The notes beneath the pieces are model-generated. The model did no database searches. It was not told the DNA's origin and saw only the letters and a program-made list of their open reading frames with translations. A stretch of 64,000 nucleotides of DNA from Candidatus Marimicrobium litorale (lineage in GTDB: Bacteria > Pseudomonadota > Gammaproteobacteria > Pseudomonadales > Halieaceae). The stretch is from positions 3,038,001 to 3,102,000 of the forward strand of contig NZ_SHNO01000001.1 of the NCBI RefSeq assembly GCF_026262645.1, in the 5' to 3' direction. Both the position numbers and the translations under genes were made by a program. This document shows positions 18,428 to 27,885 of the stretch, piece after piece (within the stretch, counting starts at the first letter, position 1; each line of letters opens with the position of its first letter).

Positions 18428-19204
18428 ATGCCGTCGATGGATATGAGATTAAAGGATAGGCGAGTGCTTGTGTCCGGTGCGAGCCGTGGTATCGGCTTGG
18501 CGATTGTCGAGCGTTTTCTTGCAGAGGGTGCGTCCGTTGCATTTTTCGCACGCGGGCAGCAGGGAGTGGATGATGCCCTCGCTGCGCTGAATGGGAAGGG
18601 GCAAGTATGCGGCGCGGTAGTGGATTCATCGGAACACGACGCGCTGCGAGCTTGGGTTACCCAAGCTGCAGAGACGTTGGGCGGCATTGATATAGTAGTA
18701 AACAACACGAGTGCTTCTGCCAGCGTAGAGTGGACCGAAGCGGCCTGGCGAAATAGTTTTGAAGTGGACATGATGGGCTCAGTGGTTATGTCTACTGCGG
18801 CGTTGCCGTGGCTTGAGGCCTCTGATGCCGCCGCCGTGTTGCAGGTAGCTACTGTAACCGCGTCTGAGCATCACGACATGTCTGTATGTCCGAGCTATGG
18901 TGCGATCAAGGCGGCAACGGTAAATCACGCAGCGCAATTGGCCCAGAACTGGGGCGGCAAAGGTATTCGCTCTAATAGTATTTCTCCAGGTCCGATATAT
19001 TTTGAGGGGGGTGCTTGGGAGGACATCAAAGAAAACTATTTTGATCTTTATGAGCGCGACAGACTGGCCCACCCGTCCGGCCGCATGGGGACTGCAGAGG
19101 AGGTCGCTAACGTGGCAGTGTTTGTGTGTAGCCCCGCCGCGAGTTGGATAAACGGCGAAAACGTAGTGGTAGACGGTGGCTTCACCAAGGGCGTTGGTCT
19201 GTAG
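18428..19204 (+). CDS. short-chain dehydrogenase/reductase
   Basis: 258 residues. Motifs: SGASRGIGLAI, NNTSAS in place of NNAG, and Y-x-x-x-K as SYGAIKAAT. The active-site Ser position reads VATVTASEHH, with Thr-Ala-Ser. Final strand GENVVVDGGF is regular. The start is uncertain: ATG at 18428 is only two bases after AGGAA, while ATG at 18437 is better spaced. Divergent from the DUF2834/SDR unit. Substrate unknown. Confidence 0.86.
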   Translation: MPSMDMRLKDRRVLVSGASRGIGLAIVERFLAEGASVAFFARGQQGVDDALAALNGKGQVCGAVVDSSEHDALRAWVTQAAETLGGIDIVVNNTSASASVEWTEAAWRNSFEVDMMGSVVMSTAALPWLEASDAAAVLQVATVTASEHHDMSVCPSYGAIKAATVNHAAQLAQNWGGKGIRSNSISPGPIYFEGGAWEDIKENYFDLYERDRLAHPSGRMGTAEEVANVAVFVCSPAASWINGENVVVDGGFTKGVGL

Positions 19205-19729
19205 CTGAATAAGGCTGTTTTTACTGGATACGGTAGTTCAGTGTGAGACCGTCAGTGCGAGGCGGACTATTGATTACTGCGTAACTGCTGAGCACGGGTA
19301 TGTCGAAGCCGATGATGTATGAATCCTGCTCCACGCTGTCACTTTCCTGTGTCTCCCTGGGCAATACCTGTAACGAGCGGAAAATATAGGATAAACAGCG
19401 CTCCCCGATACACGATTAGCACAAGGGGTGCAAAAACCACCGGCTGCCTCAGGTCATCGTGAGGCACCCTGCCCAATTCCTTGCGGGTTAATTGTTAGGC
19501 GCGACAAGTACCTTCTGCTAGCGATTGCCAGAAAGAGCACTAAGGCGCCGTCTGAGCGTGTTGGGTTTTCATCAACGGAAATCTCTCGCGTATCATCTTT
19601 ATTGTTCGTTTTTTTATAACACCTGATGCCAATCGCCTCACTCTATTTCTATCTGTGCTTCCTTGATTGCCGCGGGACACTGCCACATGGCATATTGTGG
19701 TGTCTAATACTGATATGAGAAAACACATT
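19205..19729. other. intergenic region with a possible short gene remnant
   Basis: Bases 19221-19415 on the minus strand hold 64 open codons between two TAA stops, ending in DGLTLNYRIQ, with amino-acid composition like real coding sequence but no start or ribosome site; I do not recognise it. The rest has a small hairpin (GCCTCA/TGAGGC near 19445) and no gene that I can support. Confidence 0.35.
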
Positions 19730-20575
19730 ATGGGTAGGCTAGACGGAAAGCGGATAGTGATCACTGGCTCGTCAAGGAGTCTCGGTCGGGAGTTTGCACT
19801 GGCCTGTGCGCGTGAGGGCGCATCACTGGTGCTCAATGGCACTAACGAGGATGCCCTGCTCAATGTTCTTAAAGAGGTCACTGATCTGGGTGCCCCGTCT
19901 CGCGCTGTGCTTGGCTCGGTTGCTGAGACCGGTGTCTGTGAAGAGCTGATCGCGACCTGCGTCGACGCCTTCGACGGGATTGATGTGATGGTCAACAATG
20001 CGGGTATCGTCAGGGATCGTACGTTGCTCAAGATGACGGACGAAGACTTTGATGAGGTCGTCGCTGTCGATCTGCGAGGCCCTTTTCTGTGTACCCGCGC
20101 TGCAGGCAGAGTTATGCGTGAGCAGGGTGGTGGGCATATTATCCAAATTACCTCTGCGTCAGGACTGGTGGGTAATTTCGGCCAGACCAATTACGCTGCG
20201 GCCAAGGCGGGCCTAATGGGAATGATGTACACGGCGGTGAAAGAACTGGAGCGCTACAACGTTCGCTGTAATGCGATGTGGCCGATCGCCCGCACGGATA
20301 TGACTCAGCCACTTATCGATAAAGCGGGTAAAACTGCGGCTGAGCTTGGCTTTGGCGAGCCGGAGGATGTGGCGAAAGGGCTGGTATGGTTGGCCAGTGA
20401 CGCAGCGGCCGATTTCAACGGTCAGTGTATTACCTTCAATGCGTACAAAACGGCTTTGTGGCATTCACCGTCTGAAGATCACATCAAGCAGTGCGTCGAG
20501 CCCATGACGTTGGAAGAACTGGATGCCCATTATGAAGCGGTCGTCCCGCTGCCGGTATACAGTAGTCGAGGCTGA
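19730..20575 (+). CDS. short-chain dehydrogenase/reductase, MDR-like 3-hydroxyacyl type
   Basis: 281 residues from MGRLDGKRIVI, chosen because a weak GAGAA lies eight bases upstream; ATG 19715 is also in frame. TGSSRSLGREFA, NNAGIVRD, Ser in ITSASG, and YAAAK mark a classical SDR. It is longer at the C-terminus than FabG-like enzymes by about 40 residues (SPSEDHIKQC and onward), as in SDRs of the 17-beta-HSD type 4 class that act on acyl-CoAs. Likely cytoplasmic. No operon partner. Confidence 0.85.
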   Translation: MGRLDGKRIVITGSSRSLGREFALACAREGASLVLNGTNEDALLNVLKEVTDLGAPSRAVLGSVAETGVCEELIATCVDAFDGIDVMVNNAGIVRDRTLLKMTDEDFDEVVAVDLRGPFLCTRAAGRVMREQGGGHIIQITSASGLVGNFGQTNYAAAKAGLMGMMYTAVKELERYNVRCNAMWPIARTDMTQPLIDKAGKTAAELGFGEPEDVAKGLVWLASDAAADFNGQCITFNAYKTALWHSPSEDHIKQCVEPMTLEELDAHYEAVVPLPVYSSRG

Positions 20576-20589
20576 TATTGCGTGAAGAC

Positions 20590-20946
20590 TTACCAGCCGG
20601 TGATCTGGTGTCCTGACCTGCCCAGTCCGCAGTCACCTTGCTGATCCTCCAGCATAGTCGCTGCAGCGCTAGCATTTGATGCATGGTCAAACTTGGCCTT
20701 GCCTGCATTGAAATCACTATCAATATCAATCTCGCTCATGGCACCGGACCTGATCAGATAACTCCAAGCCTGCCATAACTCCGTACGTGACATGCCGCTA
20801 ACCTCGTAAGAGGCGAGCCCGCCTACGACAAAACCTACGCAAAAGTCTGTTGAGGAAGTGTCAGAGTACGTGCCCCATGCCCAATCTGAGGCGCTCGTAT
20901 TGCTGCAGGCGGCGCACAGGAGTAGCGCGGGTAGCAGTTTCTTCAT
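20590..20946 (-). CDS. small secreted protein, probable lipoprotein
   Basis: 118 residues from MKKLLPALLLCAACSN, GAGGAAAA ribosome site. Signal peptide with a lipobox-like LCAAC. Mature part contains DFCVGFVVGGLASYEVSG and a Trp-rich amphipathic helix; no family recognised. Converges with the upstream SDR, 14 bases apart. Confidence 0.72.
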   Translation of the reverse strand: MKKLLPALLLCAACSNTSASDWAWGTYSDTSSTDFCVGFVVGGLASYEVSGMSRTELWQAWSYLIRSGAMSEIDIDSDFNAGKAKFDHASNASAAATMLEDQQGDCGLGRSGHQITGW

Positions 20947-21272
20947 GACATTTTCCTCTTTGACACGGATGAACACGGTGTGATCAAACACACGTTACCG
21001 TTTCCCCAGCCAAATTGCACCCCGGGTTCCGCCACTGTGCCCTTAAAGGCCAACCCGCTCACGAATCCATCCAGAGTCGGTGGAATGGAGTCGGGTTTAG
21101 TCTGCTACTTCCGATTGCTACTTGTTCCCATTTGAGTAATAGCGCCGCGATTTAGACTCGTCGCCTATGGCTATGATGCACTTTGTTGGCACGACTTTGT
21201 GTCTATTCTTGGAATATTGCCTTGTCCATTGACATGGTATGCTATCGGCGATTTAGAACAAGGTGCGTTACA
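20947..21272. other. intergenic region
   Basis: About 325 bases between the divergent small lipoprotein gene and the DUF2237 gene. No gene or clear regulatory structure seen. Confidence 0.5.
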
Positions 21273-21659
21273 GTGGAAGAGTCAGACCTGCATGAATCAG
21301 TCAATGTTTTCGATGAGCCGTTGCAGTCTTGTAGCGAAGATCCGCTGACGGGCTTTTTGCGAGATGGCTGTTGTAACACCAGTGACCAGGATGCGGGCTC
21401 TCACACGGTGTGTGTGCAGGTGAACGAGCGATTTTTGCAATACTCGCGTTTTGCCGGTAATGATCTTAGTACGCCGTTGCCTGAGTATGGTTTCCCCGGG
21501 CTTAAGCCGGGTGATAGCTGGTGCCTTTGCGCGCCGCGGTGGCTGGAGGCGCACGAGCAAAATATGGCTCCTCGGGTGTACCTGACCCGCACGCACAAAC
21601 GGGCGCTTGATACCATCCCGCTCTCGGTTCTGCGGGAATACGCCGCAGACTTGAACTGA
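21273..21659 (+). CDS. DUF2237 family protein
   Basis: 128 residues from a GTG start with AAGG nine bases upstream. Strong family features: DPLTGFLRDGCCNT, GSHTVCVQV, GNDLSTPLPEYGFPGLKPGD and WCLCAPRWLEA, the complete DUF2237 signature with its conserved Cys residues. The function of the family is unknown; the paired Cys suggest metal or redox chemistry. The next gene (carboxylesterase) begins 33 bases downstream. Confidence 0.92.
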   Translation: MEESDLHESVNVFDEPLQSCSEDPLTGFLRDGCCNTSDQDAGSHTVCVQVNERFLQYSRFAGNDLSTPLPEYGFPGLKPGDSWCLCAPRWLEAHEQNMAPRVYLTRTHKRALDTIPLSVLREYAADLN

Positions 21660-21691
21660 CATGCGTGACTTTGGCGCGAAAGAGGCGATAA

Positions 21692-22375
21692 ATGCTGTCT
21701 TCCCCCCTGCCATTAGTAGAAGTTAACCCCAGCTCAAAACCGGAGGCAGTGGTCATATGGCTGCATGGCCTGGGTGCAGACGGCCATGACTTCGAGGCAG
21801 TGGTGCCAGCCTTGCAGTTGCCGGAGGCGTTGCCGGTGCGGTTTATATTTCCCCATGCGCCCGAAATGGCCATTACCGCATTTGGTGGCGAGCGCGCCCG
21901 GGCCTGGTTTGATTTTGAGACTTCTGGCTCCTCAGCAATGCCGGGTATCGACCGTTCCGCGCACGCTATCAAGGATCTCATTCAGCAGGAAATCGACAAC
22001 GGTATTCCCGCTGATCGTATCCTCCTTGCTGGGTTTTCTCAGGGAGGTGTTATGGCGTTCCATGTGGGGCTGCATTATCCCAAAGCGCTCGCCGGTATTC
22101 TCGCCCTGTCGACATTTCGGGCTGAAGCCCTGGAGCTGGATGACGCTTCAAGCGCCGCTAACAGGAATATCCCTATCCTCATGTGTCACGGCCAGCGGGA
22201 CGAGGTGTTACCGCTTTCGCTGGGAGAATCCACTTATCGTGCGTTACAGCAGGCGGGTTATAATATTGAATGGCATGACTATCCTATGGGGCACGAGGTG
22301 TGTCTCGAGGAAATTCGAATAATGGGCAGATGGTTGGTCAGGGTCTTGAGTGACCAGGAGATTTCTGCCGACTGA
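21692..22375 (+). CDS. carboxylesterase/phospholipase (Abhydrolase_2 type)
   Basis: 227 residues, the normal size. WLHGLGADGHDF is the oxyanion loop, GFSQGG near 117-122 the nucleophile elbow, CHGQRDEVLP the catalytic Asp region and MGHEVCLEE the His. Enzymes of this type hydrolyse short or medium esters and lysophospholipids in the cytoplasm. It sits between the DUF2237 gene and the DoxX-like gene and is probably co-transcribed with both. Confidence 0.92.
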   Translation: MLSSPLPLVEVNPSSKPEAVVIWLHGLGADGHDFEAVVPALQLPEALPVRFIFPHAPEMAITAFGGERARAWFDFETSGSSAMPGIDRSAHAIKDLIQQEIDNGIPADRILLAGFSQGGVMAFHVGLHYPKALAGILALSTFRAEALELDDASSAANRNIPILMCHGQRDEVLPLSLGESTYRALQQAGYNIEWHDYPMGHEVCLEEIRIMGRWLVRVLSDQEISAD

Positions 22376-22387
22376 GGGAGGTGTATA

Positions 22388-22777
22388 GTGTTTACCGCAA
22401 AAAACCTGGGTCTGGCGATAGTATTCCTTTTTTTTATGGGAGGAGGCATAACCCACTTTACCGATCCTGCTTTCTTTGAATCCATCATGCCGCCCTGGAT
22501 CGGTTTTCACACAGAAATTGTCTACATAAGTGGTGTCTTCGAAATCCTGGGTGCGATCGGGATATTGCTGCCATCATTGCGGCAGTGGGCGGGCAATGGA
22601 CTGATACTGTTGGTCATTTGCGTTACGCCGGCCAACATACACATGTGGCTGAACCCTGATCTCTTCCCCGACGTTCCCCCTGCTTTCCTGACGATTCGCC
22701 TGGTGCTGCAGGTTGGTCTGCTGCTACTGATCTGGTGGTCTACCCGTCTGCCGGCGAGTGACAGCCCGCGCGCCTAG
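22388..22777 (+). CDS. DoxX-like membrane protein
   Basis: 129 residues from GTG behind GGGAGG. Four hydrophobic segments with GITHFTDPAFFESIMPPW, GVFEILGAIGILLP and NIHMWLNP, the pattern of the DoxX/YphA-like family. These are small quinone- or thiosulfate-associated or purely structural membrane proteins; the exact role is not known. Its last four bases overlap the 3' end of the convergent esterase gene. Confidence 0.85.
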   Translation: MFTAKNLGLAIVFLFFMGGGITHFTDPAFFESIMPPWIGFHTEIVYISGVFEILGAIGILLPSLRQWAGNGLILLVICVTPANIHMWLNPDLFPDVPPAFLTIRLVLQVGLLLLIWWSTRLPASDSPRA

Positions 22778-23664
22778 ACGTCGCACGCTGATTCTACGTA
22801 GTGGCGTATCGCCTTCCAGGCGGCAGCTGCTTCCGGTACGCCCGCGTTGACCAGACCATGCCATCCGTGGACCATGCCGGGCCAGCTCTCCATCAAGACA
22901 TCCACCCCGTCCTGCAACGCGGCTGCCCCTAGAGTGAGAGCGCCCTCTCTGACCGTGTCGTATTGTCCAATTTGTAAATACAGCGGTGGTAGCCCACTGA
23001 GGTCTGCATATGCAGGAGATACCGCCGGGTCATCGAGGGGCAGTGCGCCCCCCGTATAGTCCAGCCCCCGGTTGCGTACCCACTGCGCCGTCAGGAACGG
23101 GTCGCGTGCCTCGACAGATCGACCCGCAACGGACAAATCGAACCATCCGGTCAGTGATATAAAACAAGCGGGCATTGGCAGGTTTTTATCACGTAGTTTT
23201 GTCAGTAATGCCAGGGCGAGGCTGCCGCCGCATGATTCTCCAAAGAGGACAATAGCGGAGGGAGGAATACCGGACTTCAGTAGACCCAAATAGGACTGAA
23301 AACAGTCATCTGGTGCGGCTGGCCAGGGGTGTTCGGGGGCTAGTCGGTAGTCGGGCATAACGACGCGGCAGCCCGTTTGCCAAGCGATAATTTCAGCGTA
23401 GAAATGGTACGCATCCAGAGGTGTGGATACAAATGCGCCACCGTGACAGTGAAACGCAATCGGGTAATTCAGGCCGCCGCGGAGTTCGTATTCGCCGCAC
23501 CGGACGCCACCGTAAGTGGGAAAGGTGATTTGCAGGTCACTGCCGGTGGGGTGTCCATGAAACCCCTCAAAGGTTTTGCGAACACTTTGGTAATCAGCAG
23601 CGGGATCGGCGAAGTCTGCGGGAATGGCGTTTAGAATAGCTTTCAGTTCCGGGCTCTGATTCAC
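22774..23664 (-). CDS. alpha/beta hydrolase, hormone-sensitive-lipase (HSL) type
   Basis: 296 residues from GTG. HCHGGAFVST near 72-81 is the HGGG-like oxyanion motif, GESCGGSLA near 141-149 the nucleophile elbow, DPLYLQ-like region with Asp, and VHGWHG near 270 the His. The fold and motifs are those of the HSL esterase family, acting on acyl esters. It overlaps four bases with the DoxX-like gene on the other strand and precedes the PPOX gene in reverse order by 18 bases. Confidence 0.88.
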   Translation of the reverse strand: MNQSPELKAILNAIPADFADPAADYQSVRKTFEGFHGHPTGSDLQITFPTYGGVRCGEYELRGGLNYPIAFHCHGGAFVSTPLDAYHFYAEIIAWQTGCRVVMPDYRLAPEHPWPAAPDDCFQSYLGLLKSGIPPSAIVLFGESCGGSLALALLTKLRDKNLPMPACFISLTGWFDLSVAGRSVEARDPFLTAQWVRNRGLDYTGGALPLDDPAVSPAYADLSGLPPLYLQIGQYDTVREGALTLGAAALQDGVDVLMESWPGMVHGWHGLVNAGVPEAAAAWKAIRHYVESACDV

Positions 23665-23682
23665 GGCGGGGCCTTTAGCGCT

Positions 23683-24132
23683 TCAAGCGCTCCACACCCG
23701 TTTATTCATGATTCCAAACATTTCGGACAGTTCTACGCGGCTCGGCACCACTTTGACGACACAATATTCCCCGCTTTCTGGTCCGTCAGGCCAGAATTGA
23801 AACAGGTCGTAATCCATTACATCCCATACTCGGCTTTTGGTCACCGCGTCGTTGAAAACCGCTGCCTTGCCTCGGACAAGCAGGTGTATGAAAGCGTCAG
23901 GCGCAACCTGAAACTGGATATCAACCGATTCGTTCTGCTCTATTTGTCGTGCTTTTGCGGTGCCCGGGCCCGTGGCTATCCACAGTACGTCGTTTTCCCA
24001 TGTGGGGTGTACCATGCGGACACGCGGCTCATTGCCCGCAATTGTCGCCAAAGCGCACCAGACTGACTTTTTTGCAGCTGTTTCAACATCTTTAAAAAAA
24101 GCATTTTTATCTTTCGCTGAAACTCGTGACAT
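23683..24132 (-). CDS. pyridoxamine 5'-phosphate oxidase-like FMN-binding protein
   Basis: 149 residues, GAAGGT site upstream. Split-barrel fold features ATIAGNEPRVRMVHPTWEND and IATGPGTAKARQIE correspond to the general stress protein 26-like branch of the PNPOx family. Binds FMN or F420; probably a redox or stress-response role. The HSL-type esterase follows 18 bases downstream on the same strand. Confidence 0.8.
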   Translation of the reverse strand: MSRVSAKDKNAFFKDVETAAKKSVWCALATIAGNEPRVRMVHPTWENDVLWIATGPGTAKARQIEQNESVDIQFQVAPDAFIHLLVRGKAAVFNDAVTKSRVWDVMDYDLFQFWPDGPESGEYCVVKVVPSRVELSEMFGIMNKRVWSA

Positions 24133-24543
24133 GGCTTACCTTCAGTTTTTATGAAATACGTAGGGGCATGAGATAACCGATAACATGGCTGTTCAACGCG
24201 CACTATGCAAGGAATAATCAAGCGCGCAGTGAGTCAGGTGGCGCCGAGTGGAATCAACGTGACCGAATAGAAAATGGCTGGTCGTATTTAGCCCCCGAGA
24301 CACGCGCGCACGGATGACTGGGTGGGAATCCTGCAGGGCAATGCGGGAGGTAGCCCGATGCCTCGGTTACAGTGCGCTTGCGCCGATTGCCGCACCACTG
24401 GGTTGGTCTGCCAGCAGGGTGAGTAATTGCCTGCCCTGTTGTACACTTGCTGTCCACTGGCGTTGGCTGGTATAGCGCGTTGATAGACTCGCCTAGGTAG
24501 CAGTCCGCTAGAACAGCAAATAAAAACCAGACCGGGAATCGCC
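24133..24543. other. intergenic region upstream of cytochrome P450
   Basis: About 410 bases between divergent genes. Contains a GC-rich, imperfectly paired stretch (CAGCAGGG/CCCTGTTG near 24412-24450) but no gene or repeat family I can support. Confidence 0.5.
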
Positions 24544-25800
24544 ATGACAGATAAATGCCCATTTCAGGCAGACCTGATGAACCCGATGACCCATAATCGC
24601 GGTCTTCCTTTTGATGCTTTTGCGAGGCTGCGGTCTGAGCAGCCCGTCTCATACCAGAATGGCGCACCAGGCACAGGTGGTGACTACTGGGCTATTACAA
24701 GACGTGAAGAACTCGATTTTGTCTCGAAAAATCCCACACAATTCTCCTCCAGTATTAATTTGGCGCATCCACAGCCGGGGGGTAGCGACCCGGAGTCGAT
24801 GGAAATCATGCGTCAGTTGATTATCAATATGGATCCGCCGGATCATATTAAGTATCGGCGCGTTGTGAGTAATGCTTTTACCAGCAAAGCGGTAGATGCA
24901 CTCGAACCTTTGATGCGAGATTACGCCAAGAATATAATAGATAAAGTGATACCCCGGGGCGAGTGCGAGTTTGTGTCAGAGGTGGCTGCGGAGATGCCGT
25001 TATTTGTTATTTGCTCATTGATGGAGATGCCCGCTGAGAAACGCCAGAAATTTTCTAGCCTCGTTGATGTCATGATAGGAATGGACGATCCGGAGATGGA
25101 TGTCTCTGCAGAAGACGGACAGTTGGCTGCAGCGCAAATCTTCGAGATCGCGATGGAGTTGGCTGCAAATCACAAGGCTGATCCAAAGGGAGGCACGGTT
25201 ATTGATGCTTTACTCAACGGTGTCGTTGAAGGTGAAAGCCTTAATGAGTTCGAGTTCTGTTCGTTCTTCCTGATTCTGATCGCAGGAGCTGTTGAAACGA
25301 CTCGCACCGCGACAAGTCAGGGTATGCGCCTGCTTATCGAAAACCCTGATCAGCATCAGTTGCTAATAGACAGCCCGGGGTTAATTCCTGATGCAGTAGA
25401 AGAAATACTCCGTTTTTATCCACCCTTTATCCAAATGCAACGCACCGCTACAGCAGACGTTACCCTGGGTGAAAAAAAAATCAGGAAAGGCGACCTCGTG
25501 AGGTTGTTCTATCCATCTGTGAATCACGATCCGGAGCAGTTTGGAGGTGACGCAGACGTCTTCGATATAACTCGCGGTCAGCGTATGAAAGACCTGAAAA
25601 ATCAGCACCGGACCTTCGGCGTAGGCCAGCACTTCTGTATAGGCTCTCACCTGGCACGAAAGGAATTGTCTGTTATGTTTGAAGAGATTGTTCCGCGGAT
25701 GCGCAACCCGCGACTGAAAAGTGCACCACATAATTTGGTGTCTAATTTCATACCCGGCATTAAGGAAATGCATATTTCCTTTGACACAGAAGCTAAATAA
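24544..25800 (+). CDS. cytochrome P450
   Basis: 418 residues. Haem loop FGVGQHFCIGSHLARKE with the axial Cys near residue 365; I-helix oxygen-binding groove at IAGAVETTRTA (Ala-Gly, Glu-Thr instead of Asp-Thr); ExxR as EEILRF; meander present. The organisation is a soluble bacterial class I P450 that needs an external ferredoxin and reductase; neither is in the window. Similar in size to the broken P450 at 1.1-2.4 kb but clearly a different subfamily. A membrane protein gene follows after 43 bases. Confidence 0.93.
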   Translation: MTDKCPFQADLMNPMTHNRGLPFDAFARLRSEQPVSYQNGAPGTGGDYWAITRREELDFVSKNPTQFSSSINLAHPQPGGSDPESMEIMRQLIINMDPPDHIKYRRVVSNAFTSKAVDALEPLMRDYAKNIIDKVIPRGECEFVSEVAAEMPLFVICSLMEMPAEKRQKFSSLVDVMIGMDDPEMDVSAEDGQLAAAQIFEIAMELAANHKADPKGGTVIDALLNGVVEGESLNEFEFCSFFLILIAGAVETTRTATSQGMRLLIENPDQHQLLIDSPGLIPDAVEEILRFYPPFIQMQRTATADVTLGEKKIRKGDLVRLFYPSVNHDPEQFGGDADVFDITRGQRMKDLKNQHRTFGVGQHFCIGSHLARKELSVMFEEIVPRMRNPRLKSAPHNLVSNFIPGIKEMHISFDTEAK

Positions 25801-25843
25801 TTATTACAGCGTCGTAATTTACGCGCAATCTGGAGGTCACAAG

Positions 25844-26245
25844 ATGTTACAAAAATTTGTCTGGTGGACAGGGCTGTCCGATTTTCTTGTCGGTGCTGGT
25901 ACGTGGGCGGGTGCTATTGGCATAGCCATGGCGGCGGAGCCGTTGAAAGGGCAATTTGTTCCGCTTATTACATTAGGTACTTTTCTGATGATGGCTGCGG
26001 CGCTACTGATGTGGTCGTCACATGATATGACGAACCGTGCCCCTGTATTTTTCTGGCAGGGGCTGGTGAGGCTCTCGGCCATCTGCGCCGTGCTTTATGC
26101 GGTCCCCAATCTGCTGGCCGAGTCGTGGGAGTACTGGTTGCTGGCAATAGACCTGCCTATTGGGCTGGTTTATGTTTTTGGCGCGATGAAGGTGACAGGA
26201 TGTTCTATTCCGCAATTACTGGCGTGCAAGACAGCGCCTAACTGA
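25844..26245 (+). CDS. small membrane protein of unknown function
   Basis: 133 residues from MLQKFVWWTG behind a perfect TGGAGG. Four predicted membrane segments (about 10-30, 41-57, 70-92, 96-112). No recognised family. Directly downstream of the P450 gene and probably co-transcribed with it. Confidence 0.8.
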   Translation: MLQKFVWWTGLSDFLVGAGTWAGAIGIAMAAEPLKGQFVPLITLGTFLMMAAALLMWSSHDMTNRAPVFFWQGLVRLSAICAVLYAVPNLLAESWEYWLLAIDLPIGLVYVFGAMKVTGCSIPQLLACKTAPN

Positions 26246-26390
26246 GCGACCGGGTTGCTCGATCCAGCCTTCAATTCCTATTCTGGTGAAATTTGACCGC
26301 TGAAAATTTGGGGGCGAAGGTCTTTCATTGAGTATACTGCCTCGGCTCCAAGCACATGTGCAGCATACGAGAAGAGAGGCGAGGCCAAGA

Positions 26391-27794
26391 ATGGCGAGAA
26401 TATTTCTGGCGCTATTAGCGGGGTTGTTATTTTGTAACCCTGCGATTTCCAGTATTCCACCCGGTGATTCACTGGACTTAACCCGTTCTTGGGTAGGGTA
26501 CATCTCTCTGTTCGGCTTCGCCGCTGCCTATGTGCTCGTTGTACTCGAGGAGCGTATTCATCTCCGGAAGTCCAAGCCTATGCTGGCTGCCGCAGGCCTG
26601 GTGTGGCTGGTGATCGCGATAGCCTACAACCAGGCGGGTCTCCCGGATAAAGTAGCAGAAGGTATACGTCACGACTTTCTTGAGTATGCCGAGCTATTTT
26701 TCTTTCTGCTGGTAGCCATGACCTACATCAACTCCATGTTGGAGCGTGGTGTGTTTGATGAATTGCGTCATTGGCTTGTTTCGAGGGGCTTTGGTTATCG
26801 TTCATTATTTTGGCTGACCGGAATACTGTCGTTTTTGCTTTCGCCGATAGCGGATAATCTGACAACTGCACTGATCATGTGCGCCGTCGTGATGGCAGTA
26901 GGGCAGGGCAATTCGCGTTTTATTGGGGTATCTTGTACCAACATCGTGGTCGCGGCAAATGCAGGTGGTGCGTTCAGCCCTTTTGGCGATATAACGACCC
27001 TGATGGTGTGGCAGAAGGGTATTCTCCACTTTACTGATTTTCTAAATCTGTTTGTCCCATCTCTGGTTAATTATCTTGTGCCGGCAGTCTTTATGCAGTT
27101 CGCAGTGCCGACGGGCAAGCCCCCTGCGGCGCCCGAAGAGGGAGGCCGAAGGTTGATGTACGGTGGCATTCAGATGGCTCTCTTGTTCCTCTTTACAATC
27201 GCGACTGTAGTGGTCTTGCACAATTTTCTGCACGTGCCTCCGGCCTACGGAATGATGGGTGGGCTGCTCTACCTGAAGCTCTATGGCTATTATCTTGGGC
27301 TCAAATCGCGGGCCTGGTGGCAGTCCTACGATGACCCTCCCAGCGAGCATGATGACCCCTATGATTTCGACGTTTTTTCAAAAATCGGCCAGGCCGAGTG
27401 GGACACATTATTTTTCTTTTACGGAGTGATTCTTACGGTTGGTGGCCTCGGCTTTATCGGCTATCTGGGTATCGCCTCCGAGGCAATGTACGGTTATCTC
27501 GGCTACACAAACGCAAATATTCTGATTGGAGTAATGTCTGCAATTGTTGACAATATCCCGGTTATGTTCGCAGTGCTGACCATGAATCCGCCTATGGATA
27601 ATGTGCAATGGCTACTGGTCACGCTAACAGCGGGTGTCGGCGGTAGCTTATTGTCTATCGGCTCGGCAGCAGGTGTGGCGCTGATGGGTCAGGCACGGGG
27701 TCATTATACCTTTACCACTCACTTGCGATGGACGCCGATTATTGCGCTGGGGTATGGCGCAAGCATCTGGGTTCATCTATTGATTAATACGTGA
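26391..27794 (+). CDS. nhaD: Na+/H+ antiporter NhaD-type
   Basis: 467 residues from MARIFLALLAG; the upstream in-frame start has no ribosome site while GAGGCGAGG lies in front of this one. About 12 hydrophobic segments. Diagnostic stretches: FLLSPIADNLTTALIMC, NIVVAANAGGAFSPFGDITTLMVWQ, the second repeat VMSAIVDNIPVMFAV and GGSLLSIGSAAGVALMGQ, all of the NhaD/ArsB ion-transporter family. Exchanges Na+ for H+ at the inner membrane; NhaD is common in marine and vibrio-like gammaproteobacteria. The hydrophobic N-terminus may be a signal peptide (NPAISS), as in other NhaD. Confidence 0.93.
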   Translation: MARIFLALLAGLLFCNPAISSIPPGDSLDLTRSWVGYISLFGFAAAYVLVVLEERIHLRKSKPMLAAAGLVWLVIAIAYNQAGLPDKVAEGIRHDFLEYAELFFFLLVAMTYINSMLERGVFDELRHWLVSRGFGYRSLFWLTGILSFLLSPIADNLTTALIMCAVVMAVGQGNSRFIGVSCTNIVVAANAGGAFSPFGDITTLMVWQKGILHFTDFLNLFVPSLVNYLVPAVFMQFAVPTGKPPAAPEEGGRRLMYGGIQMALLFLFTIATVVVLHNFLHVPPAYGMMGGLLYLKLYGYYLGLKSRAWWQSYDDPPSEHDDPYDFDVFSKIGQAEWDTLFFFYGVILTVGGLGFIGYLGIASEAMYGYLGYTNANILIGVMSAIVDNIPVMFAVLTMNPPMDNVQWLLVTLTAGVGGSLLSIGSAAGVALMGQARGHYTFTTHLRWTPIIALGYGASIWVHLLINT

Positions 27795-27885
27795 TGATAG
27801 AGGACGATTCCTAGTCTACACGGGGTAAAATTGGTGCCCTTTCGGGTAAGAGTGAAGTCTTAATTCAGTTTCGGAGGTAGTTAGT

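Noticed and set aside
19441-19510. Integron attC-like sequence (GTTAGGC with TTAATTGTTAGGC)
   Set aside because: The matching GCCTAAC arm is absent upstream; no integrase and no cassette array.
24330-24375. Repeat shared with 47530
   Set aside because: About 20 bases with gaps; not better than chance.
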